From Petrolisthes cinctipes (Eukaryota; Arthropoda; Malacostraca; Decapoda; Porcellanidae): a stretch of 64,000 nucleotides of DNA. The DNA lies in contig JAWQEG010000501.1 in assembly GCA_033782935.1 (NCBI GenBank), positions 999,501 through 1,063,500 of the forward strand, given 5' to 3'. The translations under genes were made by a program, and so were the position numbers. Below the pieces are notes generated by a model, which was given only the letters and a program-made list of their open reading frames with translations, was not told where the DNA came from and ran no database searches. Positions within the stretch are counted from its first letter, which is position 1; the number at the start of each line of letters is the position of its first letter. Positions 12,334-22,826 of the stretch are shown here, piece by piece.

Positions 12334-12535
12334 CTGAAAAACATTATATTATGAAGTGTTAATGCAAAGTTGGCATTTGAAGAGGGTGATATAGTGCTGG
12401 CAAATTCGAAGATAAAATTCATCCACACTAGTGAAGCAACAAGTTGCTTAAAATACCTTTATTTGTCCTGTTTCCTGGTATTAGTTTGGACGAACCAGTA
12501 GACTCCAATGTGACAAAAGTGTACTATCCTCTTAA

Positions 12536-12698
12536 GGGGATGGTATACCTTTAATAGACTGTAGTGCCTTGATTCCTCCAAAGTATGCCAGGAAACAGAC
12601 CCAGATGAAGAAAAATAATGCTATCGTGTTGCCTGGAATAGTTTGGAGGAATCATTTGCTCCAGATTTACCACCCAAAACAATGTGCTATATACCCCC
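12536..12698 (+). repeat. TTAA hairpin-repeat family, complete copy
   Basis: Flanked by TTAA on both sides (12532-12535 and 12699-12702), with GGGGA and CCCC just inside. Two inner segments, CTCCAAAGTATGCCAGGAAAC and TGGAATAGTTTGGAGGAATC, form an imperfect hairpin. Partial copies lie directly on both sides (about 12440-12531 and 12742-12800), making a small cluster. TTAA flanks suggest mobilisation by a piggyBac-type transposase. Confidence 0.75.
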
Positions 12699-13366
12699 TT
12701 AAGGGAAAATGAAAGTGAGCTGCTCTTAAGGGTGGTGTAATACACTTTTGGTATATTAGAATACCGGGTACCTTGATTCCTCCAAAGTATTATATTTTCC
12801 TATATTTTTCTAATTTCATTTGAGATGTCTAGACACTTTGCATTTGTAGGAGCATAAGTCGTAGTAAGGGGGGAAAATGGTTGGAGGTAGAGTGTTCCAG
12901 AGTTAACCAGTTGTTTATATGAAAGACCAAGAGTACCGGTTAACTCTTGCACTAAGGATTTGGAAAAAACAAAACAAATGATGTCATGTTACTTGGAATA
13001 GCTGTGAAGAATCAGTAGTTGCTCCAGATTTACCAACACTGTAATGCCTCCTTAACTTAGAATTGATGTAATTTCTGTATAGTACCGTACTGCACAAATA
13101 ATTTTAATAAAGGGGTTGGAAAAGAGAAGATAATTAATTATATTGAGAGAACAAATAAAATATAATCCAGAAAAGAGAAGAGGTATGACTGTGATGGTCA
13201 AGTGAGTGGTGCAGTTGGGATAAAGTAAGTGGTAGTAATGGTGTTGGCAAATCTGAAGGAACCGATTACTTCACATTATTTCAAGCAACAGGCTGCCATT
13301 ATTTTTATTACGTTAACCTGGTCATGTTTCCAGGCATACTTTGGAGGAATAAGTCGCCCTTCAATG

Positions 13367-13605
13367 TACAGTCGCGGTCAAATATAATCATCCATATATG
13401 GGTAACTCATGTTAAAGTTTGACATCTTCCCTCTGTTCCTTAGATGATAATCTTTCCATTAAATAGGTTAACTACCATCTTCTAATTTAATACAAGCAGC
13501 TACACACTACTTAAAACAATAACATCATATGTGAACGTGAAAACATTAGACAGTAAATTGTTTGAGATACCCATATGTGGATGATTATTATTGACCGTGA
13601 CTGTA
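13367..13605. mobile_element. 239-bp MITE, copy 1
   Basis: Ends TACAGTCGCGGTCAA and TTGACCGTGACTGTA are inverted, with about 40 bp of terminal similarity. It sits inside a TTAA hairpin repeat (flanks about 13225-13366 and 13606-13640) with TA at each edge. Copies of the same 239-bp length are at 44181 and 62955. TA target and ACAGT-type ends indicate a Tc1/mariner-mobilised MITE. Confidence 0.9.
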
Positions 13606-13784
13606 CAGTAACCAAAGTATACTACGACCCCCATACCCACTGGCAAGAACTCAAGGAAAACCTATATATAGACTCGACGTATACAGTATACAAAAAATAA
13701 ATAAATATAAGAGCAGTATCAAAGGAACACAATTCCGTACTCTACAGTAGGCTCTCCATGTAACATTATTAAATTTAGCACTAT

Positions 13785-13923
13785 TCTTTTAACTCAGGCT
13801 TGATAAATCACTTAATGTGTATGGTAATGAATAATGGAAACCTGGGAAAACAATTGGTGATCTTCAATAGGGTCCGAGTGTAAAATGAAGTGGTGGTGGT
13901 GGTATATTGAAGGTCTACTGTAT
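13785..13923 (+). repeat. Dispersed repeat of the CACTTAGTCTGTATGG type
   Basis: Same family as 9176-9310, slightly diverged (CACTTAATGTGTATGG). Its right end abuts the TTAA flank of the G-tract palindrome that follows. Confidence 0.6.
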
Positions 13924-13927
13924 TTAA

Positions 13928-14073
13928 GGGGGTGCGGGAATAGGGGGACAAGCTTGGGGGGGTTTAGGTGGGTGTGGGAATAGGGGACAGGCTTTCTACC
14001 CACCCCAAGCCTGTCCCCCTATTCCCGCACCCCCCCCCCCCCCCCCAAGCCTGTCCCCTACTCCCGAACCCCC
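13928..14073. repeat. TTAA-flanked G-tract palindrome, copy 1
   Basis: Flanked by TTAA at 13924-13927 and 14074-14077. The left half is GGGGGTGCGGGAATAGGGGG-type DNA and the right half is its inverse complement, so each strand carries several runs of four or more G. It is related to 26939-27137. Confidence 0.85.
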
Positions 14074-14127
14074 TTAACTTTACACACACAAACAAAGAAT
14101 TTAAAGATGAACAATGTATCATGTTAC

Positions 14128-14221
14128 CTGTACACTATTGTTGAGGTGTGTGACAGCTTCAATGAGATGTGATGTGCGGGGGCAGGCAGTAATGACAGTG
14201 AGTTCAGTGACGTGTACACAA
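14128..14221 (-). CDS. Host gene, internal exon (unknown function)
   Basis: A 94-base stretch on the minus strand has an AG acceptor at 14222-14223 (TTCGGTTTAG) and a CAG/GTAACA donor at 14128/14127. It reads one base plus 31 codons without a stop, including ELTVITACPRTSHLIEAV, a typical globular-domain composition. Entry needs one base, which matches the two bases left over by the exon at 32823-32913. It leaves in phase 0, matching the exon at 11789-12333. The family is not recognised. The intron upstream would hold the LINE and the DIRS element. Confidence 0.5.
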
Positions 14222-14632
14222 CTAAACCGAATTAACGAATCTTCATATCATCACATTTCACCAAGATAAGTATCGAGATTGTTTGTTCTGGCTGTCATTT
14301 CACGTCATCTTTTTCTTCTTTTTATTACCGTTTTTAGTGTCTTTTAAATTTACATAGACCCTCCCTCAATATAACACCGTCCCCCACCCCTCAATTTTCA
14401 TTATTTTTAATTATACAGTTCTTTTATTTAGTGTATTTTATCATCTTTTTAACATTTGTATATCCTTTTTAGTTAAATCCATAGGTTTTATTATCAATTC
14501 TCTTTTTTTATATAACCGACCCCTGACATAAGTTAGGGGTTTGTTTACATTTTATTCCTTCCTGCAGCCGTGCAGACTGTCTCGGTACAGGGGTAAGTCT
14601 GTATTGTATATTTATATTAGTGCTTCATAAAC
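14222..14632 (+). other. LINE 5-prime leader, no ORF seen
   Basis: T-rich, AT-rich DNA ahead of the LINE ORF, with a GTACAGGGGTAAGTCTG segment at 14584-14600. It probably contains the LINE 5-prime UTR, but I could not place the 5-prime junction. No separate ORF1 (gag-like) is visible. Confidence 0.4.
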
Positions 14633-17600
14633 ATGTACAGACACACCACACACAAAACAACATACACATGTACACTAACAATATTCTACACATACTGTTC
14701 ACTAGTTTTAATACTCTACAACACTGACAATAAAAACACTGGCTGCACACATACCAACACACCAGACTCACTAACACCAGACATCTACACCCACACCTCC
14801 ATATACACACACCTGTTTGGGAACCTGGGCACCCCTGGGGGCCCTCAAAGGTTAAAGGTGGCTTGCCTCGGCAATCTCCGGGGTGCCCTGTTGCTCCTTA
14901 TGTTGTGTGGTGACACAGGGGCTCTGATCAACCCTGGCCCCCGCGCCCCAAAGTACCCCTGTCAATTGTGCCGACGGGCGGTGAAATGGGGCCAGCGGGC
15001 CATCCAGTGCGATCGCTGCTGTGAGGTTTCCCAGCATGCAGGCTGGTATCATGTCAGCTGTGTTGGGGGCTTCACGGCGGCGTTCGACGGATTGGAGGGT
15101 CGGAGCCTTTCGTGGATCTGCTGGGACTGTGGTGCGCCCAATTTTACCTCCTCCCTTTTTCACTCCCCAATACACTACACAAATAGATTCAGTATATTAG
15201 ACTCCACCACTTCATCTTCACCACCACCCACAATTCACAACACACCTTCACCATTAGATAGGATCACCCGACGTTTAGGTAGACGCAACAGAGACCATTC
15301 CTCCCCTACACAAAACCGACAGCAAGACATGACTTCCCTTAACTCTGCATCATCCACTCCTCCACTCCCAAACCATTCTACACCCAACCAGACTCTCCAT
15401 AGTACATGTTCACTCTCCATAACACCAATCACCATCCCCAATAGATCATCCATCCTCACACCTCATTCTACCACCAACACCACACTCGACTCCATCACCC
15501 ATAAAAAACTGTCTTCCCTCCGTACCCTAGTCATCAACTTCCGCAGCATCATAAACAAAAGAGCCGCCTTTCACCAAACCCTCCAGACCTATGACCCCGA
15601 CATTATTATAGGGACAGAGACCTGGCTCACACCTGACATCCAGGACAGTGAAATCTTCCCGACGGACAGTCCCTATAATATGACCCTACACAGGAAGGAC
15701 AGAATAGACGATAAACATGGTGGAGTCCTAATTGCGACAAAGCCAGGACTAGTTGCGACCCCAGCCTCCGAACTGAACGCGGACTCTGAAATTATATGGA
15801 CTAAAATACAGATACAGGGCTGCAGGACACTCATTATAGGATCATTTTATCGTCCCCCAAATTCAAACTTAGAATACCTGCAGACCCTTGACGATTGTTT
15901 ATCTAAAATTGACCCCTCCAAAAATATATGGTTGGCTGGTGACTTTAACCTTCCCGACATAAACTGGACAGCACAGGCGACACTGGACAATCCCACCCAT
16001 GAAGGCGACTTACTATTACAGACTTATAGGAAACTCTTACATGAAAATTTCATTGACATCATTAACACCCACTCACTTACCCAAACAGTACTCGAACCAA
16101 CACGCACACAAGTCAGTGTAGAAAGACATAATCCTAACATAAGACACGGGGTCACATCCAACATACTAGACTTATTTCTCACAAACAACATTTCCTTAAT
16201 TACACGGACACGAGTACTACCTGGTCTTAGTGACCATGAGATGGTACTCATTGACGCAAACATCAAGCCAACAACACAAAAACAATTACCCAGGACAATT
16301 TACATGTACAACAGAGCTGACATGGATGGCATTACCCAAGACTTAGTTGAATTTTGTGACTCGTTCCTTGACTCAGACCCAATGGCCAGCTCTGTGGAAA
16401 CAAACTGGACCAGACTTCGTGACTTTATACGTGACACAATGGACAAGCACATACCCACGAAAACCATCACACATAACCGGTCATTACCATGGTACAATAG
16501 ACAATTAAAGAGACTACACAGAAACAAGGTAAAGGCATACAACAGAGCAAAACGATACAACGATACAGAACACTGGTTAGAATACAAAAACATACAGAAA
16601 ACACTACAGAAAGAAACTAAACAAGCAGAAACTAAATACACATCCACTTTCCTCGCAGACAACACACAAAACCACAAAAAATTCTTCAGCTTTTTTAAAG
16701 CACGCAAACAAGACTCGACCGGTATTACAACATTACTACACAACAATTCCTTGGTTACACACCCACAAGACAAAGCCAACGCCCTTAACACACAATTCCA
16801 GTCCGTTTTTACCCATGAACATGAACACTTACCAGACATGCCAACACCATCACACCCACCTATCCCTCCCATTCATATAAACACCCAAGGAATTGAGAAA
16901 CTCTTATCTGAGGTAGACATACACAAAGCGACTGGACCAGACAATATACCCTGCAGGATATTGAGGGCTAACGCTAGCGTTCTTGCCCCTGTCCTGCAGG
17001 TTATATTCTCACAGACTTTACAGACCGGTGAACTCCCTCAAGACTGGCTTTTGGCAAATGTGACCCCAATCTTTAAATCCGGAGACAGAACCCTTCCCAT
17101 TAATTATAGACCTATTTCACTTACCTCAGTCCCCTGCAAAATTTTAGAACACATTATTCATAGACACATAATGGACCACTTTGATAGGCAAAATATACTG
17201 ACTGACAATCAACACGGTTTTCGGCCTAAACGCTCGTGTGAGACGCAGCTACTGGTAACTACTCATGACATCTTGCAGTCCCTCAATGACACAAAAATCA
17301 GACAGGTTGATGCCATAGTATTAGACTTTGCCAAAGCCTTCGACAAAGTCCCTCACCAAAGACTACTACACAAATTAGAATTCTATGGCATACAGGGACA
17401 ACTTCTTTACTGGATTAGAACGTTCTTGACTACCAGAAAGCAACGTGTAGTTCTTGACGGTAGTCAGTCTCCATCTGTTCCTGTGACCTCTGGGGTACCC
17501 CAGGGCACTGTCCTGGGTCCCCTTCTCTTCCTTTCATACATTAATGACCTCCCACTTTCACTTTCCTCTACCACTAGACTCTTTGCAGACGATAGCTTAG

Positions 17601-18472
17601 TTTACAGACCAATTAAAGATAGGAATGACTGCCTTCGACTACAGGACGACCTAACTGCACTTGAAGACTGGGAAGTCAAGTGGCAGATGACATTTAGACC
17701 AGACAAATGCCATCACATCCGTTTTACCCGTGCCCATAATGTCATTCCATATACATACCAATTACACAACACCAACCTCAACACAGTCACTTCCCACAAA
17801 TACTTGGGCGTCCACATCTCAGCGGACATGAGGTGGAACACACACATAGGTAGCGTCAGGGCTAAAGCTAGTAGGGTCCTGGGGTTCTTGCGCAGGAACC
17901 TCAGCAGGTGTAACACAGACACCAAAATTATTGCATACAACACTTTCGTTCGGCCACATTTAGATTATTGCGACACCGTCTGGGACCCACACACTTACAA
18001 TAATATCAATAAATTAGAGTCCATACAAAACAAGACTGCAAGATGGGCCAGACGTGATTACAGACACACTACATCAGTCACTTTGCTTAAACAAGACACA
18101 AAACTAGACCCATTAGTAACACGAAGACAGATACACAGACAACAGATGATATACAAAATCACAAACAAGTTAGTTGACATAGACAAAGACACATATCTAC
18201 ACCCTACAAGTATACGATCCACTAGAGGCAGCCACAACTTAAAATACCATACATACCAGACAAGCACTGATATATTTAGGCACTCATTCTTTCCCCGCAG
18301 CATCCAAGAGTGGAATCATCTCCCATCTCACGTAGTTAATAGCCCCACTCTTGACACGTTTAGAAATAGGATCACCAATCATTACCTCCCCAATCCTAAT
18401 CCTCAACCCACAGTCCCTGACCCAATCCACCCTTATCCTAACCCTCTTCCTAATCCTGCCCTGGATCCCTAA
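14633..18472 (+). CDS. Intact LINE ORF2-like polyprotein (CR1/L2-type non-LTR retrotransposon)
   Basis: A single uninterrupted frame of 1279 codons. Domains in order: a leucine-rich stretch ending in NPGP (N100); a Cys/His PHD-like finger (about 110-166); a low-complexity Ser/Thr/Pro linker; an APE-type endonuclease (about 297-545) with GTETWL (E329), AGDFNLPDINW and LSDHEM (H535); and reverse transcriptase (about 766-1040) with [38 protein letters not shown] and the catalytic FADDS (D986, D987). A C-terminal block of typical LINE type follows. Every catalytic residue that I can check is present. The product would nick target DNA and copy its own RNA at the nick. The start is uncertain: the first 80 or so residues are low-complexity and may be leader. 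The copy looks recently active. Confidence 0.92.
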   Translation: MYRHTTHKTTYTCTLTIFYTYCSLVLILYNTDNKNTGCTHTNTPDSLTPDIYTHTSIYTHLFGNLGTPGGPQRLKVACLGNLRGALLLLMLCGDTGALINPGPRAPKYPCQLCRRAVKWGQRAIQCDRCCEVSQHAGWYHVSCVGGFTAAFDGLEGRSLSWICWDCGAPNFTSSLFHSPIHYTNRFSILDSTTSSSPPPTIHNTPSPLDRITRRLGRRNRDHSSPTQNRQQDMTSLNSASSTPPLPNHSTPNQTLHSTCSLSITPITIPNRSSILTPHSTTNTTLDSITHKKLSSLRTLVINFRSIINKRAAFHQTLQTYDPDIIIGTETWLTPDIQDSEIFPTDSPYNMTLHRKDRIDDKHGGVLIATKPGLVATPASELNADSEIIWTKIQIQGCRTLIIGSFYRPPNSNLEYLQTLDDCLSKIDPSKNIWLAGDFNLPDINWTAQATLDNPTHEGDLLLQTYRKLLHENFIDIINTHSLTQTVLEPTRTQVSVERHNPNIRHGVTSNILDLFLTNNISLITRTRVLPGLSDHEMVLIDANIKPTTQKQLPRTIYMYNRADMDGITQDLVEFCDSFLDSDPMASSVETNWTRLRDFIRDTMDKHIPTKTITHNRSLPWYNRQLKRLHRNKVKAYNRAKRYNDTEHWLEYKNIQKTLQKETKQAETKYTSTFLADNTQNHKKFFSFFKARKQDSTGITTLLHNNSLVTHPQDKANALNTQFQSVFTHEHEHLPDMPTPSHPPIPPIHINTQGIEKLLSEVDIHKATGPDNIPCRILRANASVLAPVLQVIFSQTLQTGELPQDWLLANVTPIFKSGDRTLPINYRPISLTSVPCKILEHIIHRHIMDHFDRQNILTDNQHGFRPKRSCETQLLVTTHDILQSLNDTKIRQVDAIVLDFAKAFDKVPHQRLLHKLEFYGIQGQLLYWIRTFLTTRKQRVVLDGSQSPSVPVTSGVPQGTVLGPLLFLSYINDLPLSLSSTTRLFADDSLVYRPIKDRNDCLRLQDDLTALEDWEVKWQMTFRPDKCHHIRFTRAHNVIPYTYQLHNTNLNTVTSHKYLGVHISADMRWNTHIGSVRAKASRVLGFLRRNLSRCNTDTKIIAYNTFVRPHLDYCDTVWDPHTYNNINKLESIQNKTARWARRDYRHTTSVTLLKQDTKLDPLVTRRQIHRQQMIYKITNKLVDIDKDTYLHPTSIRSTRGSHNLKYHTYQTSTDIFRHSFFPRSIQEWNHLPSHVVNSPTLDTFRNRITNHYLPNPNPQPTVPDPIHPYPNPLPNPALDP
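14930..14941 (+). other. 2A-like NPGP motif in the LINE ORF
   Basis: Codons for Asn-Pro-Gly-Pro follow LLLLMLCGDTGALI. Ribosome-skipping 2A peptides end in NPGP, and in some APE-type LINEs they lie at this place, before the PHD-like finger. The usual D-[V/I]-E-X before NPGP is not present; TGALI stands there instead. Activity is therefore uncertain. Confidence 0.5.
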
Positions 18473-18560
18473 ATCCCCCGCACAACCCCCGCATATTATG
18501 CCGCCCATGAGCGGCCCTCTGCGGGACCCTAAAACTTGAACTTGAACTTGAACTTGAAAC
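18473..18560 (+). repeat. LINE 3-prime UTR and hexamer tail
   Basis: After the stop a short GC-rich segment leads to about four tandem TTGAAC units at 18535-18558. Many CR1/L2-clade LINEs end in a short microsatellite rather than poly(A). I take 18560 as the approximate 3-prime end. Confidence 0.75.
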
Positions 18561-19111
18561 CTTCCTCCTTTGTGTCCTCTCCAGCTGCCATTCATTCATC
18601 ACACTTATCAATCTTCCAACCACCATAATGTCTTCATTGCCACTCTCCTGTTAAAGCAATGTGTTGGTATGGGTGTGTACAGTATTATAATGTTGTTATG
18701 TGTGTGTATTATATTGTTTTGTACTGTTGTTATGTGTGTATAAAACTGTTTTCTATGAATGCACGTACAGTAAACCCTCCTTATGATCCACTGGGTGTAT
18801 GGGTGTGTAATGTACAGCCACAATCAAATAACCACCAACACATTCCTTTCATCGTGCAAATAAATCAGTACCATATCAAAATATAATAATTTAACACCTT
18901 ATGTCAACTCAACCCCCTCAATTATTATCAAGAGGTGCTGCAAATCATACATGTGCTATTCTTTATTACCAAGGTATTTACTACGATGGAAGGAAAGTGT
19001 CGGTGGATATTTAATTGTGGATGTATAAGTAATACAACCCTGAGTTTCCTTACTACCTTGAAGTTCCTTACTACCCTTAAGTTTTGCCTCCTACCTTGAG
19101 AATATACCATA
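18561..19111. other. No gene seen; pogo-like fragment
   Basis: AT-rich DNA. At 18768-18830 the words CAGTAAACCCTCCTTATGAT and TGGGTGTATGGGTGTGTA recur, diverged, at 11255, 27760 and 39110. CAGTAAACCCTC-type ends resemble pogo/Tigger inverted repeats, but I see no complete element. Confidence 0.4.
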
Positions 19112-19370
19112 AGTTTGAGTGTGAGCATGTTGATATGATGGTCAGTGATATATACCATCACCTTGAGAGTATGTTGATATGATGGTCAATAATATATACC
19201 ATCACCTTGAGAGCATGTTGGTATGATGGTCAATAATATATACTTTGAAATAATTCCATAGTTTGGGTATGTTGGTGTGTTGGTCAATAATATATACCAT
19301 TACCTTAAGAGACTTCCACAGTTTGAGTGCGAGTATGTTGGTATGATGGTCAGTAATTAATATATACCAT
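19112..19370 (+). repeat. Minisatellite, about 50-bp unit
   Basis: About five units of TATGTTGGTATGATGGTCA followed by ATAATATATACCATCACC, with small length changes between them. No coding potential. Confidence 0.85.
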
Positions 19371-19470
19371 CACTGAGGCCACATTGTCTTGTTCCCACTT
19401 GGTCTGACGTGTTGCTGTCAATTGCTGGCAACCCATCCTGTTCATGGTAAAAGTAGTAATTATTGGTATA

Positions 19471-19679
19471 GTGGAACCAGCACAGCTGGATTGCTATAGA
19501 ATACACCCCTTCTCTAGCCCATGCCCCGTAAAGGCATATTCCGGGCTAGAAGGGCCTATTCCGTGACGATCCTCAGAAGTAAATCAAATTTAAATCTTGC
19601 GCTGTATTGATATGGGAGCCACCTGGTGGTGGCCTGTAGAGGTACTGACCTCACTCCAGAGCAGCGGTCGCTCGTCCAC
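19471..19679 (+). repeat. DIRS left inverted terminal repeat
   Basis: Begins GTGGAACCAGCACAGCTGGA. About 209 bp match the inverse complement of 26528-26736 with few differences. A further 12 bases outside it (from 19459) are unique to the left end and reappear in the internal complementary region. Confidence 0.93.
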
Positions 19680-20607
19680 TCTGTCGCGGAACACGTTACT
19701 GTCAACATCTACGCTCCTCGCTGCTACGCTATGGTATTGTGTCACGTGTTCCTGCTATCGTTTCTTTCGTGTTCTAGTGGCTTGCCTGCTTTGCAGATGT
19801 ATGTGTGTGTGTGTGTTTTAGGTGCGTAAGGGTTTTAGTGTGGGGATTTATTTCCTTTCCTGGGGGTTAAGTTCATTCTTCTTCCCTTGGGGGGGGGGGG
19901 GTATGTTGGGGGCCCCTTTTTTCGGGGTTCTTCCCCTTCCCTTTCCTTTCTCCCTTCCTCCTGCCACTAGTGCACTTCATTTGGTGTATTTTGCCTCGGG
20001 GTTTTTTGGTTTTAGCGAGGTTTTTTCCACCCCACGTGGGGCCCTTGCCTCCCCACGTGGTGCAGGTGTAGGGCTACTTAGCCCCTTTTTTTATGTTCCC
20101 CCGAGTGTTGTGTAGGGTTACGCGGGGTGCGGGGAGCAAGGATTGTGCCCAGGTTCTCGCTTCCCCTTCCCAGCGTATTTTTGTTTTTTCTGGTGTTTTC
20201 CCAGTGTGTTTGTTACCCTGGGTGTTGCCCCTCAGGCTGTCTGTGCCTCTCTTTTGAGGCCCGCAGACCGGGGGCTGTTTCCCTGCTCCTGCGGGAGGTT
20301 TTTTTTTGGCTTTCGGGGTTTTTCCCTGGTTGGTGCGTGTGGGGGTTTTTGGGGTTGGTGAGACCTGGGTCCCTGGGGAGCACTGGGGTGCTCCTCCCAC
20401 TCTACCCTCTCACGGTTTTATTTAGTGTTTTCCCGTGCCTTTTTGCTGTGTACGCCTGAATTCACGTGTTAACCCATGTTTTTGTTTCTTTTTCTCCCTC
20501 AGCCTACTCGTGCCTTATGTACTTCTTCGGGGTGTACCGTGCGGGTTTCACCTGATGGCCACATGCACCTTGCTTCCCTTCGTAACGCTTGAACTAGGGC
20601 TAGGAGA
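19680..20607 (+). other. DIRS leader region
   Basis: GT-rich then pyrimidine-rich DNA between the left terminal repeat and the gag start. Runs such as TTTTTCTCCCTCAG near 20490 resemble splice acceptors, so a leader intron is possible. Open frames here lack domains and I do not call them genes. Confidence 0.5.
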
Positions 20608-22391
20608 ATGGCACACAAGCGAGACGGCTCTTCCTTGATGTGGGCGGACCCGACTTTGGGAACGGAACTGGGGTTATCCAGGACCCGTTACCCTTCAACG
20701 TGTCTCTCGGAGTCTCAGGGGATTGAACCCCCTGATACCCGAGAGATTTCGTCTCCATCCCTAGACGGTACTGCGACTCCTTTCCGGGGCTTTACACCCC
20801 AGGAGGCGAGTGAGTCCGTTGCGCTGGTTACCCGACATACCTCATCGGTACAAGGGCCCAGCAGGGATCCTACTGCTTCGTCGCCCCCTAGAGCCGGCTC
20901 CTCGGGTCGCTCTCGGGGGCGCAAGCGTTCTGTGAAAAGGTCCCACCACTCCAGGAAGACCCGGACTCGCCGTCGTTCACCTTCCTCCTCGTCTTCTTCC
21001 TCCTCGTCGTCCTCGTCAGAGGACTCTCCTTCTCCCGTCCGCAAACCTAGCAAGGTTAAGCGGAGGGAGGAGAGCCCTTCGTCGAGGAAGATTGCACGGA
21101 TTGTCCGCACTCTTGTCCCTAACGCCTTTCCTGCCTTCCCTTCTTCGGGTCCCTCTGTCCTGCCTCCGGTAGCGACACCGGTACCCGTTCCTGAACCCAC
21201 CCTTCCTACCCCACTCCCTGCTTTGTCGCCGGCCGGGCACTTGAGTCCCCCCGGGGATGTTGGAGACGTTCCCGTTCCTCCAACGTCTTCGGGGCTCGAG
21301 TCCCCGACCGGAGACCTGGCGGAGGAGCTGGCTACCTCCTCCCCTCCTTCCCCGTCGCCCCCTCCTACAGACGACGGGTACCTTCCCTACTCTTGGGCCC
21401 TCCTTCCTCAATCCTGGACCCATTCCTCGGAGGAGGGCAGATTGGTGGCGTGGTCTCCTGACACCGCCCAACCAGACGTCTGGATCAAGAGGGACGACGT
21501 CCTCGTGAAATGGGGAGCGGACGAGAAGGGTGACGCAGTGCCTTTCTACAAAGTCCGACCTATCTCTGCTCCAGTACATACTCCCTCGAAAGTCTTCACC
21601 GCGGCTACCTTGGACGCGATGGGCTTCTTGATGGAATATAGTCAATTACACCTGTCCCAGGCTTGGAAGATTGACCTCTCCCTCGGGAACACGGCAATCT
21701 TCCTTTCCTCGGATGCGACTTCCCAGGGGATAAGGGCGACGGGGACTTGGACATTCCTGCCCTTCTCCTTAAGTCCCTGGACCATCAGAAGCACACCGCC
21801 TCCAAGAAACCACCTCCTCCGTTTTTCCCCGTCATCCTCCCTCGTTCCCGTGCACCTCCGGGTTTGAGGGAATGCTTGTGGAAGACGGAGAAGGAGCCAC
21901 CGGTCCCCTACCAGTTGATGGAGCCCGACAGTAAGCTAAGGCAGGCGGAAACAGCCGCCCGGTTGGAGTTGTCCCACATCATCTCCACTGGGGCGACTGT
22001 TTCTCTCATACGAGACTGTCTAAGCGCCCTCACCAACACCTACCAAAAGATGTCGGGTTTACAGCTAACGTGAGTACCGTTACTTCTTGTTTTGTTATTG
22101 TTGAGGGATACAGGGTAAGGAGACTCTCAGTTAACTCTGGAGTCTCTACCCCGGGTTCGCTCGGTTTTCTTGTTTATCCCATACAGTGACACTCTCTCGT
22201 CCATGGCAACCGTCATGGAAGGCAAGACTGGCGTCCCGCCAGGCAGCCGCTAAATCCGCGCCGGAAATGGCGCAGAGGGGAGTAGTGCGTGCTGCTCCAC
22301 TCTCTCCTGCGCTGTTCGACCAGGCAGCAACGGATGCGGTATTCTCTTCCCTCCCGGCGGTCATTAACCTCCCTAAACCCTCCACCTCCAA
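20608..22391 (+). pseudogene. DIRS gag-like ORF, frame-broken, with introns
   Basis: Starts at an ATG in good context (GAATGGCACAC). The first 420 codons hold an Arg/Ser-rich block (RSRGRKRSVKRSHHSRKTR), a poly-Ser/acidic stretch and a long Pro/Ser-rich region, as expected for a nucleic-acid-binding gag-like protein. Near 21720-21745 the coding signal moves to another frame (open to 22073), which points to an indel. GT-AG introns are plausible at 22070-22186 (GTGAGT...ATACAG) and 22392-22496 (GTAAGT...CCGTAG), and the segment between them reads RAAPLSPALFD. Spliceosomal introns are known in DIRS1-like elements. Frame does not join cleanly across all segments, so decay is likely. Confidence 0.7.
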
Positions 22392-22826
22392 GTAAGTTCC
22401 ATTCGGGTGAATCTTTTACTTTGAGAGGTTTTACACATGTGGGAAAATTAGAGGGAAATTCGTGGGTCTGTTCCTAACCAGTCTGTTTGTCCGTAGGCCA
22501 CGTGCCCCGCAGCCACCCAGACCGTCACTCCAACCTCGAAGGCCCTCCCAGCCTTCGAGGCAACCCAGGATGATTTACCCCACCCCGCCACGACAGCACC
22601 CCAGGTTCCACCACAGGGCCCAACAGCCGTTTCGGGGGAAAAGGCCAGGACTCCAAGCCTTTCTCCAGACCCAAGCCCTCCTTCTCCCATCCCTCCCAGA
22701 AGGACCGCTCCACTTGAGGGTCCCGTCCGGGGCTGCCTCACAAGGCGGTCAGCAGCCTGGCCCTCCCACGGCTGGGCAGCAAAGGTGGTTCGCCAGGGCC
22801 TGTCTTGGCCCTGGATATCTGTACCG

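Noticed and set aside
16300..16872. 190-codon minus-strand ORF inside the LINE
   Set aside because: It is antisense to the intact LINE frame, has shadow composition (Cys/Leu/Ser-rich) and no domain.
20074..20459. Overlapping open frames of about 110 codons on both strands upstream of the DIRS gag
   Set aside because: Low-complexity GT-rich leader DNA gives long frames by composition. There is no start context or homology.
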